Source of the DNA: JBHICC01 sp046759385
GTDB lineage: Bacteria > Pseudomonadota > Gammaproteobacteria > Acidiferrobacterales > SPGG2
Length of the DNA: 64,000 nucleotides
Direction of reading: 5' to 3'
Assembly (NCBI GenBank): GCA_046759385.1
Contig: JBHICC010000010.1
Span: 4,420-68,419 of the forward strand
The translations under genes and the position numbers were made by a program. The notes beneath the pieces were generated by a model. It made no database searches. It was not told the origin of the DNA and saw nothing but the letters and a program-made list of their open reading frames with translations. Below, one piece after another: positions 28,134-37,150 of this stretch. Within the stretch, counting starts at the first letter, position 1; each line of letters opens with the position of its first letter.

Positions 28134-28661
28134 ATGAGTCAGCATCAAAACAAGTCTCAAGGTCGCTTGGGCAAGGGCATGATTTACGCGGCGTGGCTAC
28201 TAGCCCTTGCCCTCTTGACTTGGGTGTTCAGCGGATGGCTCCATGAGCAACGCAATCCCAACCGGGAGGTACGAAGCTTTATTCAAGGCGGGCAAGCCAC
28301 GGTTGTACTCGAGCGCAACCGGTACGGACATTACAACGCGGCCGGCCAGATCAATGGCGAGGATGTCGAGTTCATGCTCGATACGGGGGCGACGACTGTG
28401 TCAGTTCCTGCTGGGCTTGCACAACAACTGGGGCTTAAGAAGGGTCCGGCGATAGCTGCCACAACTGCTAACGGCACAATCACCACCTATCTCACGCGGC
28501 TCGACAGCGTGCGACTCGGCACCATAGAGCTGCGCGATATCCGAGCGAGCATAAACCCCCATATGCGAGGACACGAAGTACTGCTGGGCATGAGCTTTCT
28601 CAAGAACCTCGAATTTAGCCAACGGGGCCGCGCCTTGATATTGAAACATCCCGCGCCGTGA
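28134..28661 (+). CDS. Retropepsin-like aspartic protease, membrane-anchored
   Basis: The 175-residue protein has an N-terminal membrane anchor (about residues 16-35, GMIYAAWLLALALLTWVFSGW) and a clan-AA retropepsin domain with the catalytic motif LDTGATTVSVP (Asp83). The dimer-forming end is GHEVLLGMSFLKNLEFSQRG. This is the TIGR02281-type periplasmic retropepsin family; function is not established. Its TGA overlaps an in-frame GTG that can start nadC, so the two genes are probably coupled. Confidence 0.87.
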   Translation: MSQHQNKSQGRLGKGMIYAAWLLALALLTWVFSGWLHEQRNPNREVRSFIQGGQATVVLERNRYGHYNAAGQINGEDVEFMLDTGATTVSVPAGLAQQLGLKKGPAIAATTANGTITTYLTRLDSVRLGTIELRDIRASINPHMRGHEVLLGMSFLKNLEFSQRGRALILKHPAP

Positions 28662-28690
28662 ATACGCCAGACACGGATTCGGGTGGGCAG

Positions 28691-29527
28691 ATGGACGAAA
28701 CCATAAGCCAAGAGGAGATCACGAACATTGTACGCCACGCGTTGGCTGAGGACATTGGCATTGGCGATTTGACGGCTAGCCTTATACCGAGCGATCGAGC
28801 TATACAGTCCACGGTTATCACGCGGCAAGACGCCGTACTGTGTGGCACAGAATGGTTCAATGAGGTTTTCCGTCAATTGGATGGCAAAGTCACGGTTACA
28901 TGGTTTGCGGCAGACAGCGATCGCATTCAATCAGGGCAGACGCTTTGCCGACTGGAAGGCCCTGCGCAAGCGATCTTGAGCGGCGAGCGTATGGCACTCA
29001 ACTTTCTGCAGCTCCTATCAGGGACCGCAACCCGAGCGCGAACTTATGTAGATGCGGTAAGCGGAACCCAGGCCCGGATACTTGATACGCGCAAGACCCT
29101 GCCCGGTCTGCGCCTGGCACAGAAGTACGCTGTGCGTTGTGGGGGCGCAGAAAACCATCGCATGGGGCTCTACGACGGCATCCTCATTAAGGAGAATCAT
29201 ATTGTCGCTGCTGGCTCGATCGGCCACGCTGTCGAGCAGGCCAGAGTCACGGCGCCAAAAGATATTCCAATCGAGGTGGAGGTAGAGAGCCTCGACGAAA
29301 TGCGCCAAGCACTTGCCGCCGGCGCACAGAATCTGCTCGTGGACAACTTCGATCTAGAAAACCTAAGAATCGCTGTAAGAGCAACCCGTGGCCGCGCGAC
29401 GGTAGAAGCATCGGGCGGCATTACCCTGGACGATATTCGCGCTGTAGCTGAGACCGGTGTCGACTATATATCGATTGGTGCGCTCACTAAAGACGTGGAA
29501 GCGGTCGATTTCTCGATGCGATTCTGA
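28691..29527 (+). CDS. nadC: Nicotinate-nucleotide pyrophosphorylase (carboxylating)
   Basis: Quinolinate phosphoribosyltransferase of de novo NAD synthesis, 278 residues from the ATG at 28691; an in-frame GTG at 28658 overlaps the upstream stop (GTGA) and would add 11 residues. Family stretches: ALAEDIGIGDLTASL, LSGERMALNFLQLLSGTATR, the substrate-binding ILDTRKTLPGLRLAQKYAVR, GGAENHRMGLYDGILIKENH (GLYDGILIKENH) and the phosphate-binding EASGGITLDDIR. Convergent with pgeF. nadA and nadB are not in the window. Confidence 0.96.
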   Translation: MDETISQEEITNIVRHALAEDIGIGDLTASLIPSDRAIQSTVITRQDAVLCGTEWFNEVFRQLDGKVTVTWFAADSDRIQSGQTLCRLEGPAQAILSGERMALNFLQLLSGTATRARTYVDAVSGTQARILDTRKTLPGLRLAQKYAVRCGGAENHRMGLYDGILIKENHIVAAGSIGHAVEQARVTAPKDIPIEVEVESLDEMRQALAAGAQNLLVDNFDLENLRIAVRATRGRATVEASGGITLDDIRAVAETGVDYISIGALTKDVEAVDFSMRF

Positions 29528-29545
29528 TGTAACTGTGCTGCTAGT

Positions 29546-30295
29546 TCACTCCACCCCGTCGAGCCATATCACGGATGCCATGTGCCCACACACACGGTCA
29601 CGGCGGTAGGAAAAAAATCGTTGCCGGTCGCTCACCGTACAATAGCTCCCGCCGGTGATACACTCGACTCCTGCAGCATTGAGTCGCTGCGTTACCAAGG
29701 AATAGATATCGGCAAACCAGCGTCCATTTTCCTTTGTGGTAAAGGCCTCGGCGGCATTTGAATCCTTTTCTACGAACGCTTCATAGACGTCGTCGCGCAC
29801 TTCAAATGCCTTCGGGCCGATGGCAGGACCTAGCCACGCCAACAGGTCGGAACCGGCTACACCCAGCTTTTCGACCCCCTGCTCCACCACGCCGCCCGCG
29901 AGCCCTCGCCAACCCGCGTGCAATATGGCCACTCGCGTTCCCTGTCGATCGCATAGAAACACAGGACAACAATCAGCGGTAAGGGCAGCGCATACAACCC
30001 CATTCTGGTTTGTGTAGCTGCCGTCCGCCTCGCTGTAGCGCCTGGCGGCAGAAGCATCGATGACATCGGTGCCGTGCGTTTGCCGCAACCATATCGGTTC
30101 CGATGGCAAGTCGCCCGCTTTTATCAAGAGCGCCCGATTCCGCTTCACGCTCGCCGCGTCGTCACCCGCTCGCATGCTGAGATTAAACGAATCGAATGGT
30201 GCTTCGCTATATCCACCCAGACGTGTCGTCGTGAGCGCTTTCACATTCGCCGGCGCCGGCCAATCTGGGTGAATAAACTCCGGTTCTTTACTCAT
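29546..30295 (-). CDS. pgeF: Purine nucleoside phosphorylase / YfiH-type (laccase-domain) protein
   Basis: The 249-residue YfiH/PgeF protein carries the conserved metal/active-site set: His in RQTHGTDV (about residue 74), Cys in TADCCPV (about 110) and His in LHAGWRG (about 126). Members act on purine nucleosides and, in E. coli, edit mis-incorporated peptidoglycan precursors. Two ATGs are adjacent; I chose the second (MSKEPEF). It follows rluD on the same strand by about 110 bp, the usual order rluD-yfiH. Confidence 0.92.
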   Translation of the reverse strand: MSKEPEFIHPDWPAPANVKALTTTRLGGYSEAPFDSFNLSMRAGDDAASVKRNRALLIKAGDLPSEPIWLRQTHGTDVIDASAARRYSEADGSYTNQNGVVCAALTADCCPVFLCDRQGTRVAILHAGWRGLAGGVVEQGVEKLGVAGSDLLAWLGPAIGPKAFEVRDDVYEAFVEKDSNAAEAFTTKENGRWFADIYSLVTQRLNAAGVECITGGSYCTVSDRQRFFSYRRDRVCGHMASVIWLDGVE

Positions 30296-30440
30296 CACCC
30301 CCTCCCTAGTCCTCCTCCATCAGCAGCAAGGGAGGCCAGCGCTACGTCAGTATTGCTATTCAGCATTTCCCAAGCATAACGTATGCAAGCGGTGCCCGCT
30401 CTGCTCAACTCCCCCTCCCCTTCCGGGAGAGGGCATCCTT
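30296..30440. repeat. REP-like CT-rich palindrome remnants in the rluD-pgeF spacer
   Basis: The spacer holds CCCCCTCCCTAGTCCTCC at 30299-30316 and GGGAGG at about 30331. A second arm pair, CCCCCTCCCC and GGGAGAGGG, lies at 30410-30434 and overlaps the last codons of rluD. These look like eroded copies of the CCCTCTCCC...GGGAGAGGG type of intergenic palindrome common in gammaproteobacteria. Confidence 0.3.
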
Positions 30441-31373
30441 TTCCAGCACATCGATTAACGCTTGCATATCTCCCGGCATCGGCGAGATCCATTCCATTTT
30501 TTTTCTTGCCACCGGATGAGTCACGCCAAGTTTTGAAGCATGCAAAGCTTGGCGGCGGAAACCACGTAATGCCTGAGTGAGCGGTTCTTCCGCAGAGGAC
30601 GGGATGAGCATACGCCCGCCGTAGGCGGGATCACCCACGATCGGAAAACCAATGTGTGCCATATGCACACGTATTTGATGAGTGCGTCCAGAAGTGAGAT
30701 TAATATGAACGAGCGAATGCGCTCGATATTTACGCTTAACCCGATAGCGGCTCAAGGCCGGCTTGCCACGCGGGTGCACGGCCATGCGGGTACGATGCTT
30801 CGGATGCCTGCCGATGGGCGCATCGACTTCACCGCCCGCGATCATGACGCCGTTTACAATCGCTAGATACTCGCGTTTGAGCGCCCGCGTGCGCAACTGC
30901 TTCATCAATTGCAACCGCGTGGGCTCTGTTTTCGCCACCACAATCAACCCAGACGTGTCTTTGTCCAGGCGATGGACGATCCCGGCACGTGGCATAGCCT
31001 CTAGCTGCGGCACATGATGAAGCAAGGCGTTGAGTAGCGTACCGTCGCGATTTCCAGCACCTGGGTGGACGACCAATCCGGCCGGTTTTGCAATGACAAG
31101 CACGGCGTCATCCTCATATACGATGACTAACGGAATCGACTGCGGTTGCCAGGGCGATTCTTCGACTTCAGGGACATGGATTTCCACGAACTCGCCCCCG
31201 AGTACTTTGTCAGAGCTTCTCCGGTGCGCCTGGCCAACGCGAACATGCCCATCGCGCAGCCATTGCTGAAGCCGTGACCGCGAGAAATCTGGAAACAAGG
31301 CGGCAAGGGCTCGGTCAAGGCGTTCCCCTGCAAGATTTAAGGGAATACTCCCGGAAAGCTTTTTTGAAGTCAT
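30405..31373 (-). CDS. rluD: 23S rRNA pseudouridine synthase D
   Basis: RluD modifies U1911, U1915 and U1917 in helix 69 of 23S rRNA. The 322-residue protein has an N-terminal S4 domain (ERLDRALAALFPDFSRSRLQQWLRDGHV, about residues 17-44), the catalytic HRLDKDTSG with Asp137, and the C-terminal LTSGRTHQIRVHMAHIGFPIVGD (TSGRTHQIRVHMAHIG). It is divergent from bamD, the standard arrangement. Confidence 0.95.
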   Translation of the reverse strand: MTSKKLSGSIPLNLAGERLDRALAALFPDFSRSRLQQWLRDGHVRVGQAHRRSSDKVLGGEFVEIHVPEVEESPWQPQSIPLVIVYEDDAVLVIAKPAGLVVHPGAGNRDGTLLNALLHHVPQLEAMPRAGIVHRLDKDTSGLIVVAKTEPTRLQLMKQLRTRALKREYLAIVNGVMIAGGEVDAPIGRHPKHRTRMAVHPRGKPALSRYRVKRKYRAHSLVHINLTSGRTHQIRVHMAHIGFPIVGDPAYGGRMLIPSSAEEPLTQALRGFRRQALHASKLGVTHPVARKKMEWISPMPGDMQALIDVLEKDALSRKGRGS

Positions 31374-31467
31374 GGACTTACGGCCGACATCCGGAACCGT
31401 CCTTCACCTAGCTACATATAGAGAGTAAGCTTCTTCCTTAAGGGTAGAAATTTCAACGGCTTAACTA

Positions 31468-32310
31468 ATGACTGTGCGTACGTCTCTTTGGTGGGTGTTT
31501 ATTCTTACAGGCTTGCTCCTTGCTGGCGGCTGCGCCAAGTATAAAGATCACGCGAATTGGTCCGCCGAGCGCTTCTATAACGAAGCGAAACGGGCCCTAG
31601 AGAATGAAGACTACAAGACCGCGATCAACTACTTCGAAACCATGGAAGCACGTTATCCGTACGGTCGCTACGCGGAACAGGCACAGCTTGAGATCGCCTA
31701 CGCGTACTACAAGGCCGAGGAGAAGGCGCTTGCTATCGAGGCCGCCGACCGCTTCATTCGCTTGCACCCTACGCACCCCCACGTAGCGTACGCGTATTAC
31801 CTCAAGGCGCTCGTCTACGTCAAACCGGAAGAGAGCAAGGTTGCCCGCTTCTTCAGGATACGCGGCAAGGAAACATACGATCGTGACACCACGTCTGCGG
31901 AGAACGCCTATAACGCTTTCCGCGAGGTCGTCGAACGTTTTCCGCAAAGCCCGTACGCTCGTAATGCAGCCCTTCGCATGAACTTTCTACGTAACTCGCT
32001 CGGAAACGCTGAGGTTGGCGTCGCTCGATTTTATCTCGATCGGGGGGCGTATGTGGCAGCTGTCAATCGTTGCACGTACGTGCTGGAAAATTACCAAACC
32101 ACACCCGCGGTTGAAGACGCACTGGGGCTCATGGCTATCGCCTACAAAGCGATGGGAATGGAAGACTTGATGAAAGACTCCGCGCGAGTGCTGGTGATGA
32201 ATTTTCCGCAAAGCCAATATATTGCCCAGATAAACGGCACGGCCACGACGAAGAAGGCGAAACGCAAGAAAAAGAAGAAGCAGTCTGAAGAGATTGTCGT
32301 TCAATACTAG
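31468..32310 (+). CDS. bamD: Outer-membrane assembly lipoprotein BamD
   Basis: The 280-residue lipoprotein (signal peptide ending LLLAGGC, Cys22) is an essential member of the BAM complex. TPR repeats span about residues 30-250, with the family stretches AERFYNEAKRALENEDYKTAI, MEARYPYGRYAEQAQLE and VKPEESKVARFFRIRGKETYDRD (RFFRIRGKETYDRD). The C-terminus carries a Lys-rich run (KKAKRKKKKK) before EEIVVQY; that tail is longer and more basic than in E. coli BamD. Confidence 0.95.
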   Translation: MTVRTSLWWVFILTGLLLAGGCAKYKDHANWSAERFYNEAKRALENEDYKTAINYFETMEARYPYGRYAEQAQLEIAYAYYKAEEKALAIEAADRFIRLHPTHPHVAYAYYLKALVYVKPEESKVARFFRIRGKETYDRDTTSAENAYNAFREVVERFPQSPYARNAALRMNFLRNSLGNAEVGVARFYLDRGAYVAAVNRCTYVLENYQTTPAVEDALGLMAIAYKAMGMEDLMKDSARVLVMNFPQSQYIAQINGTATTKKAKRKKKKKQSEEIVVQY

Positions 32311-32331
32311 AACGTCTTTCCTGCCACGAGG

Positions 32332-34002
32332 TTAATTTACATTCTTGTTACGCTTATTCGCCGCGAGCGCGCTAATATTTCTGCTGAAGCCTGACGTTAT
32401 CGGATATCGGCGGTCGCGGCCGAATGCACGCGGGGTGATGCGCACTCCAGGAGCCGCTTGACGCCGTTTGTACTCACTGTGGTCAACCATCCGCACTATT
32501 CTTTCCACGGTCACCGGATCGAACCCTGCAGATACAATTTCTTCTGGGCTTAAGTCCTGTTCCACGTACCGCTCTATGATGGGATCCAGCGAGGCATAGG
32601 AAGGCAAGCTATCGGTGTCCTTTTGATTTGGCGCAAGCTCAGCAGATGGCTCGCGTTCGATAACGCGTTGCGGTATGGCTTGTGATATTCCGTTTCTGTA
32701 TTCGGCAAGCCGATACACTAGCGTCTTAGGGACATCCTTGATGGCGGCGAAGCCGCCCGCCATATCCCCATATAAAGTTGCGTAACCCACTGCCATTTCG
32801 CTCTTGTTTCCGGTTGCAAGAACTATCTTGCCCGTCTTGTTAGATATTGCCATGAGTAAAACGCCACGAATACGCGATTGTAAGTTCTCCTCGGTAACGT
32901 CGCGTGGTAATCCGCGGAACTCATCCGCCAGAGCTATAGTAAACGACTCGACGATCGGCTCGATCGGAATAACCCGATAAGCGACACCCAATGCTTCGGC
33001 CTCTGCGTGCGCGTCCTGCAAACTCATTTCGGCCGTATAACGCGACGGCATCATCACCGCCTCGACACGATCGACGCCAATCGCGTCTACAGCGATTGCT
33101 AATGTCAACCCAGAATCTATGCCCCCGGACAATCCCAAAACCGCACCGGTAAAGCCATTCTTGTTAATGTAATCACGCACACCAAGCACCAAAGCGCCAT
33201 AACAACTCTCGGCTTCCTCCAAAAGGGGCTCGATGGAATTAGGTACCGGGACCGCGGGCGCGACGCTTGTGTCCATGTCCACTGGGAACAGCCCCTCTTC
33301 GAACGCAGCCACTCGTTGAGTCACTGTACCTGCAGAATCTACGACGAACGACTCGCCATCAAACACGAGTTCATCTTGCCCGCCGACGAGATTGACGTAG
33401 ATTATCGGCACGCGTCCGGCGATCGCACGTTTGACTACGGTGTCTAATCGTTCCTGGGTTTTGTTGAGATGGTAGGGAGAACCGTTAAGATTAACGATGA
33501 AGCTGGCACCAGCCTCCGCTGTCCGTTCTACCGGCCCTGACTGCCACACGTCCTCGCAGACGGTGATGCCCACCGGAATTTCATCTATTTGAACCACACA
33601 TGGATCACTGCCCGGGGCAAAGTAGCGCTTCTCATCAAACACGCCGTAGTTAGGAAGGTGGTGTTTCAGATACGTGGCTTCGATCTTGCCGCGGCGGAGG
33701 AGCGAGGCGGCGTTGAATAACTCTCCGTTTTGGCGATGCGGATGGCCTACAATAATATTGATGCCCGTGACGGCGTTTGCGAGTGCGACGAGCCCAGCTT
33801 CTGCGCGTGTTACCAGATCCTCCCGGAACAACAGGTCCTCCGGCGGATACCCACTTACAGCCAGCTCCGGAAAAACGATTACATCGCCCTTGAGCTTTTT
33901 CTGAGCCCGTACCGCAGCGTCGATCAGCTTTTCAACGTTGCCATCGATATCCCCGACCAGCAAATTGAGCTGGCCCATGACAACTCTCAAGCGTTTTCGC
34001 AT
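32332..34002 (-). CDS. nadE: NAD+ synthase, glutamine-hydrolysing
   Basis: Amidates deamido-NAD using ammonia released from glutamine. The first 270 residues are a nitrilase-type glutaminase with the Glu-Lys-Cys triad visible in VFPELAVSGYPPEDL, YLKHHLPNYGVFDE and GITVCEDVW. The C-terminal synthetase has the PP-loop LGLSGGIDSGLTLAIA, then LATGNKSEMAVGY. The open frame starts further up, but the ATG at 34002 gives MRKRLRVVMGQLNLLVGDI and 556 residues, as expected. Convergent with bamD. Confidence 0.95.
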   Translation of the reverse strand: MRKRLRVVMGQLNLLVGDIDGNVEKLIDAAVRAQKKLKGDVIVFPELAVSGYPPEDLLFREDLVTRAEAGLVALANAVTGINIIVGHPHRQNGELFNAASLLRRGKIEATYLKHHLPNYGVFDEKRYFAPGSDPCVVQIDEIPVGITVCEDVWQSGPVERTAEAGASFIVNLNGSPYHLNKTQERLDTVVKRAIAGRVPIIYVNLVGGQDELVFDGESFVVDSAGTVTQRVAAFEEGLFPVDMDTSVAPAVPVPNSIEPLLEEAESCYGALVLGVRDYINKNGFTGAVLGLSGGIDSGLTLAIAVDAIGVDRVEAVMMPSRYTAEMSLQDAHAEAEALGVAYRVIPIEPIVESFTIALADEFRGLPRDVTEENLQSRIRGVLLMAISNKTGKIVLATGNKSEMAVGYATLYGDMAGGFAAIKDVPKTLVYRLAEYRNGISQAIPQRVIEREPSAELAPNQKDTDSLPSYASLDPIIERYVEQDLSPEEIVSAGFDPVTVERIVRMVDHSEYKRRQAAPGVRITPRAFGRDRRYPITSGFSRNISALAANKRNKNVN

Positions 34003-34105
34003 ATAAGGCTGTTTCACCCTTGCAGGATACGTATTGTGGCGCACTCGTTGCCCGTCGCCAAATCCGCCCACGCCAGCAACTTGTTGATTAAAGTAAAATG
34101 CTCGT

Positions 34106-35254
34106 ATGCGCCTGTCTGTGATCGAAAATATCGATCAGATTCCTGCGGCCGACTGGGATCGTCTAACGGGAGGGAACAATCCCTTCTTGCGCCATGCTTT
34201 TCTAAGTGCGCTTGAGCGCACGGGCTGCGTTGCTCCCCAAACTGGCTGGTGGCCCCAGCACCTGATTGTCTACGCTGACGGGAACGGCGATGGATTGCCG
34301 ATCGGGGCGGCACCAATGTATCTGAAGGGCCATTCCTACGGCGAGTATGTCTTCGACTGGGCGTGGGCACACGCTTATGAGCGCGCGAATCTAAGTTACT
34401 ATCCAAAACTTGTGGCGACCGTGCCATTCACACCGGCCACCGGCCCGCGACTGCTGGTGCCGCCCGGCGATGACGAATGGGCAATTAAACAACAGCTCGC
34501 TGAAGGTGCGTTAGCGCTTGCGAGCGAAACAAGAGCTTCCTCACTACATTGGCTGTTCACCACATCGGCGGATATTCCTTTACTGGAGGCCGCTGGCCAC
34601 ATGTGTCGCACAGGATGTCAGTTCCACTGGCACAATCCGGGGTATGACAGTTTTGCCCAGTTCCTTGCCGAGCTGAGCTCCACTAAACGCAAGAAGTTGA
34701 AGCAGGAACGGCGCTATGTGCGCGACGCCGGTGTATGCGTGCGGGTCGCTACTGGCGATACCTTGGGCGTGGATGACTGGGACACGTTCTACCAGTTCTA
34801 TCGCTCTACGATTCGCGGCCACGGCGCGATCCCTTACCTAAGCCGAGAGTTCTTTCACAGCTTAGGAGCAGGGATGCAAGAGAGCATCGTCATGGTGCTC
34901 GCACGTCAGGACAAGACGTGTATCGCCGCGGCGCTGAACCTGCGTGGTCGAGACACTTTGTACGGGCGCTACTGGGGAAGTCATCGATACATCAACGGGC
35001 TACATTTTGAAGTCTGCTACTATTCGGCCATGGAGTTTTGCATCAACCAAGGATTGCAGCGTTTCGAGGCCGGCGCGCAGGGAGAGCACAAGCTCGCTCG
35101 CGGGTTTCTTCCCGTAACCACCTATTCCGCGCACTGGCTCAGTCACGCTGGCTTCAATCAAGCTGTTTCCGATTTTCTCGCCAACGAAAAACTCGGGGTA
35201 AACCACTATATCGATGAACTCAACGAGCACTCGCCTTTCAAGCAGCGTCAATGA
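34106..35254 (+). CDS. FemAB-like / peptidogalycan-type GNAT acyltransferase (PF04339)
   Basis: The 382-residue protein matches the PF04339 group: PFLRHAFLSALERTGC near the start, then APMYLKGHSYGEYVFDWAW, STKRKKLKQERRYVRDAGV, FYRSTIRGHGAIPYLSREFF and the end FEAGAQGEHKLARGFLP. The fold is two GNAT modules, like FemABX amino-acyl transferases. Substrates of this family are not known. It ends only 12 bp before aat; aat makes use of leucyl/phenylalanyl-tRNA, so an aminoacyl-tRNA-dependent role is conceivable, as inference. Confidence 0.85.
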   Translation: MRLSVIENIDQIPAADWDRLTGGNNPFLRHAFLSALERTGCVAPQTGWWPQHLIVYADGNGDGLPIGAAPMYLKGHSYGEYVFDWAWAHAYERANLSYYPKLVATVPFTPATGPRLLVPPGDDEWAIKQQLAEGALALASETRASSLHWLFTTSADIPLLEAAGHMCRTGCQFHWHNPGYDSFAQFLAELSSTKRKKLKQERRYVRDAGVCVRVATGDTLGVDDWDTFYQFYRSTIRGHGAIPYLSREFFHSLGAGMQESIVMVLARQDKTCIAAALNLRGRDTLYGRYWGSHRYINGLHFEVCYYSAMEFCINQGLQRFEAGAQGEHKLARGFLPVTTYSAHWLSHAGFNQAVSDFLANEKLGVNHYIDELNEHSPFKQRQ

Positions 35255-35266
35255 GTAACATACGCC

Positions 35267-35971
35267 ATGTTTATTCTTCCATCTAGTTCCGAAGATGTGC
35301 GCTTCCCGCCGGTGGAGCTGGCTTCGCCGGAAGGATTGCTAGCAATAGGCGGCGACTTGCGAAGTGAGCGGTTGCTGGAAGCGTACCGTCACGGCGTTTT
35401 CCCTTGGTATAGCGAGGAGCAACCGATCCTGTGGTGGTCGCCCGACCCAAGGGCCATACTCTTCCCCGCGGACTTAAAGATATCTCGAAGTCTCAAGAAG
35501 AAACTGCGAAGGCGAGACTTTCGAGTGACAATGGACACGCATTTTTCTGCGGTGATCGATGCCTGTGCCCAGCGGGCAGGTGGCACCTGGGTTACACCTG
35601 AAATGATTGATGCGTACAGCCGTCTTCATGACCAGGGGTATGCACACTCGGTCGAAACGTGGTCTGGAGACACTCTCGCCGGCGGTCTCTATGGGGTTGC
35701 ACTTGCGGGCGCCTTCTTTGGAGAATCGATGTTCAGCCGCGAGCCGGATGCCTCCAAAGTGGCGCTCGTCTACCTAGTTAATCAACTCGACGCCTGGGGA
35801 TATACGCTAATCGACTGCCAGCTGCCGTCACCGCACCTGGCGCGCCTTGGCGCCACCGAGATCCGCCGCCGCGAATTTCTGCATTTGCTCGATGCGGCCT
35901 TGCGCCTCCCAGATCGCTGTGGCCACTGGCGGTTCGATTCGGACTTGGCGACGCTCGGGAAGCGCGGTTGA
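35267..35971 (+). CDS. aat: Leucyl/phenylalanyl-tRNA-protein transferase
   Basis: Adds Leu or Phe from tRNA to N-terminal Arg/Lys of proteins, marking them for ClpS-ClpAP. The 234-residue enzyme has FPPVELASPEGLLAIGGDL, the YRHGVFPWYSEEQPILWWSPDPRA block (GVFPWYSEEQPILWWSPDPR) and LAGGLYGVALAGAFFGESMF. It is followed by bpt after 10 bp and preceded by the FemAB-like gene by 12 bp, so the three likely share a transcript. Confidence 0.96.
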   Translation: MFILPSSSEDVRFPPVELASPEGLLAIGGDLRSERLLEAYRHGVFPWYSEEQPILWWSPDPRAILFPADLKISRSLKKKLRRRDFRVTMDTHFSAVIDACAQRAGGTWVTPEMIDAYSRLHDQGYAHSVETWSGDTLAGGLYGVALAGAFFGESMFSREPDASKVALVYLVNQLDAWGYTLIDCQLPSPHLARLGATEIRRREFLHLLDAALRLPDRCGHWRFDSDLATLGKRG

Positions 35972-35981
35972 TGTTGCGTTT

Positions 35982-36713
35982 ATGACAATCAACCAGAAAC
36001 AACCAGCATGGTTTGTCTCAATGCCGCACGCCTGCAGTTACCTGCCGGGGCGTACAGCGACTACGCTGTTCATCGATCCGCAGCAACGAGTGGGGGTCGG
36101 TCTATTCAGCGAACTCACTCAACACGGCTTCCGACGCAGCGGCGACTTTGTGTACAGACCCCACTGCCAGGATTGTGCTGCATGCGTGCCGGTGCGCATT
36201 GGGGTGAATCGGTTTGAGCCCAACAGATCACAGCGTCGTACTTGGCGTTTGAACCGAGACGTTTCCGTCCAGCGCATGGCTCCGATATACAAGCATGAGC
36301 ATTTCGCGCTGTATCTAAGTTACCAACGCGCTCGCCACCCAGGTGGCGGAATGGACGAGCCTGATCCAGAGAAGTACATGCGGTTTCTGTCGACGCGGCA
36401 CGTGCAATCGTACTTTTACGAGATGAGATTGGGCAGGCGATTAATAGCTGTCGCCGTGGCTGACGTCTTGCCGGATGGCTTGTCGGCGGTGTACACATTC
36501 TATGAACCGGACGAAGGTCGGCGAGGACTCGGTGTGTACGCGATTATGGTCGAGATCGAGGAAGCAAGGTCGCAAGGTCTGCCGTGGCTGTATCTTGGAT
36601 ATTGGATCGAACAGAGCCCAAAGATGAATTATAAGCGTAACTTCAAGCCGCTGGAGGCCTATGCCAACGGGCAGTGGACGCCGCTAACGACTGAGCATGT
36701 GCCAGCCGGGTAA
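35982..36713 (+). CDS. bpt: Bacterial arginyl/aspartate-glutamate leucyltransferase (Bpt type)
   Basis: This leucyltransferase adds Leu to N-terminal Asp or Glu, the second branch of the bacterial N-degron pathway. The open frame reaches far upstream inside aat, but the ATG at 35982 gives 243 residues and follows the aat stop by 10 bp. Family features are PHACSYLPGRTATTLF, the Cys cluster CQDCAACVPVRI, the tyrosine-rich YLYGYWIEQSPKMNYK region (written here as LGYWIEQSPKMNYKRNFKPL) and FYEPDEGRRGLGVYAI. Confidence 0.95.
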   Translation: MTINQKQPAWFVSMPHACSYLPGRTATTLFIDPQQRVGVGLFSELTQHGFRRSGDFVYRPHCQDCAACVPVRIGVNRFEPNRSQRRTWRLNRDVSVQRMAPIYKHEHFALYLSYQRARHPGGGMDEPDPEKYMRFLSTRHVQSYFYEMRLGRRLIAVAVADVLPDGLSAVYTFYEPDEGRRGLGVYAIMVEIEEARSQGLPWLYLGYWIEQSPKMNYKRNFKPLEAYANGQWTPLTTEHVPAG

Positions 36714-36805
36714 GACGGCCGGCGAAAGAGCTTTACGATTAGCATCGTACGCGGCATTATACGCCGCCAAATTCGCAAGCTTAGGATCTTGACCAGAGGC
36801 AGGTA

Positions 36806-37024
36806 GTGGCAAAAGAAGAACACATCGAAATGGAAGGCACGGTCATCGAAACCCTTCCTAATACCCTTTTCAGGGTCGAGCTGGAAAATGGCCATGTCAT
36901 CACCGCCCATATCTCCGGCAAGATGAGAAAACACTACATTCGTATCCTCACCGGAGATCGCGTCACGGTTCAGTTGACTCCCTATGACCTGAGCAAAGGA
37001 CGTATCACCTACCGGGTTCGTTAA
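36806..37024 (+). CDS. infA: Translation initiation factor IF-1
   Basis: 72-residue OB-fold protein, MAKEEHIEMEGTVIETLPNT then FRVELENGHVITAHISGKM and KHYIRILTGDRVTVQLTPYD: a full-length IF-1. It binds the ribosomal A site during initiation. The start is GTG at 36806 with AGG just upstream. Located between bpt and the convergent clpA, its usual neighbourhood. Confidence 0.97.
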   Translation: MAKEEHIEMEGTVIETLPNTLFRVELENGHVITAHISGKMRKHYIRILTGDRVTVQLTPYDLSKGRITYRVR

Positions 37025-37150
37025 CCCTCGCAGAACGTGTGCACGACGTCTCCCTAGGATCTAAGCCGCGTGCGTGGCTCACCGTAAAGTCATCGGAAAT
37101 ACTACGGCCCAAGCGGGCAGAATTCGATTGGACGGGTTAGAAGATGCAGT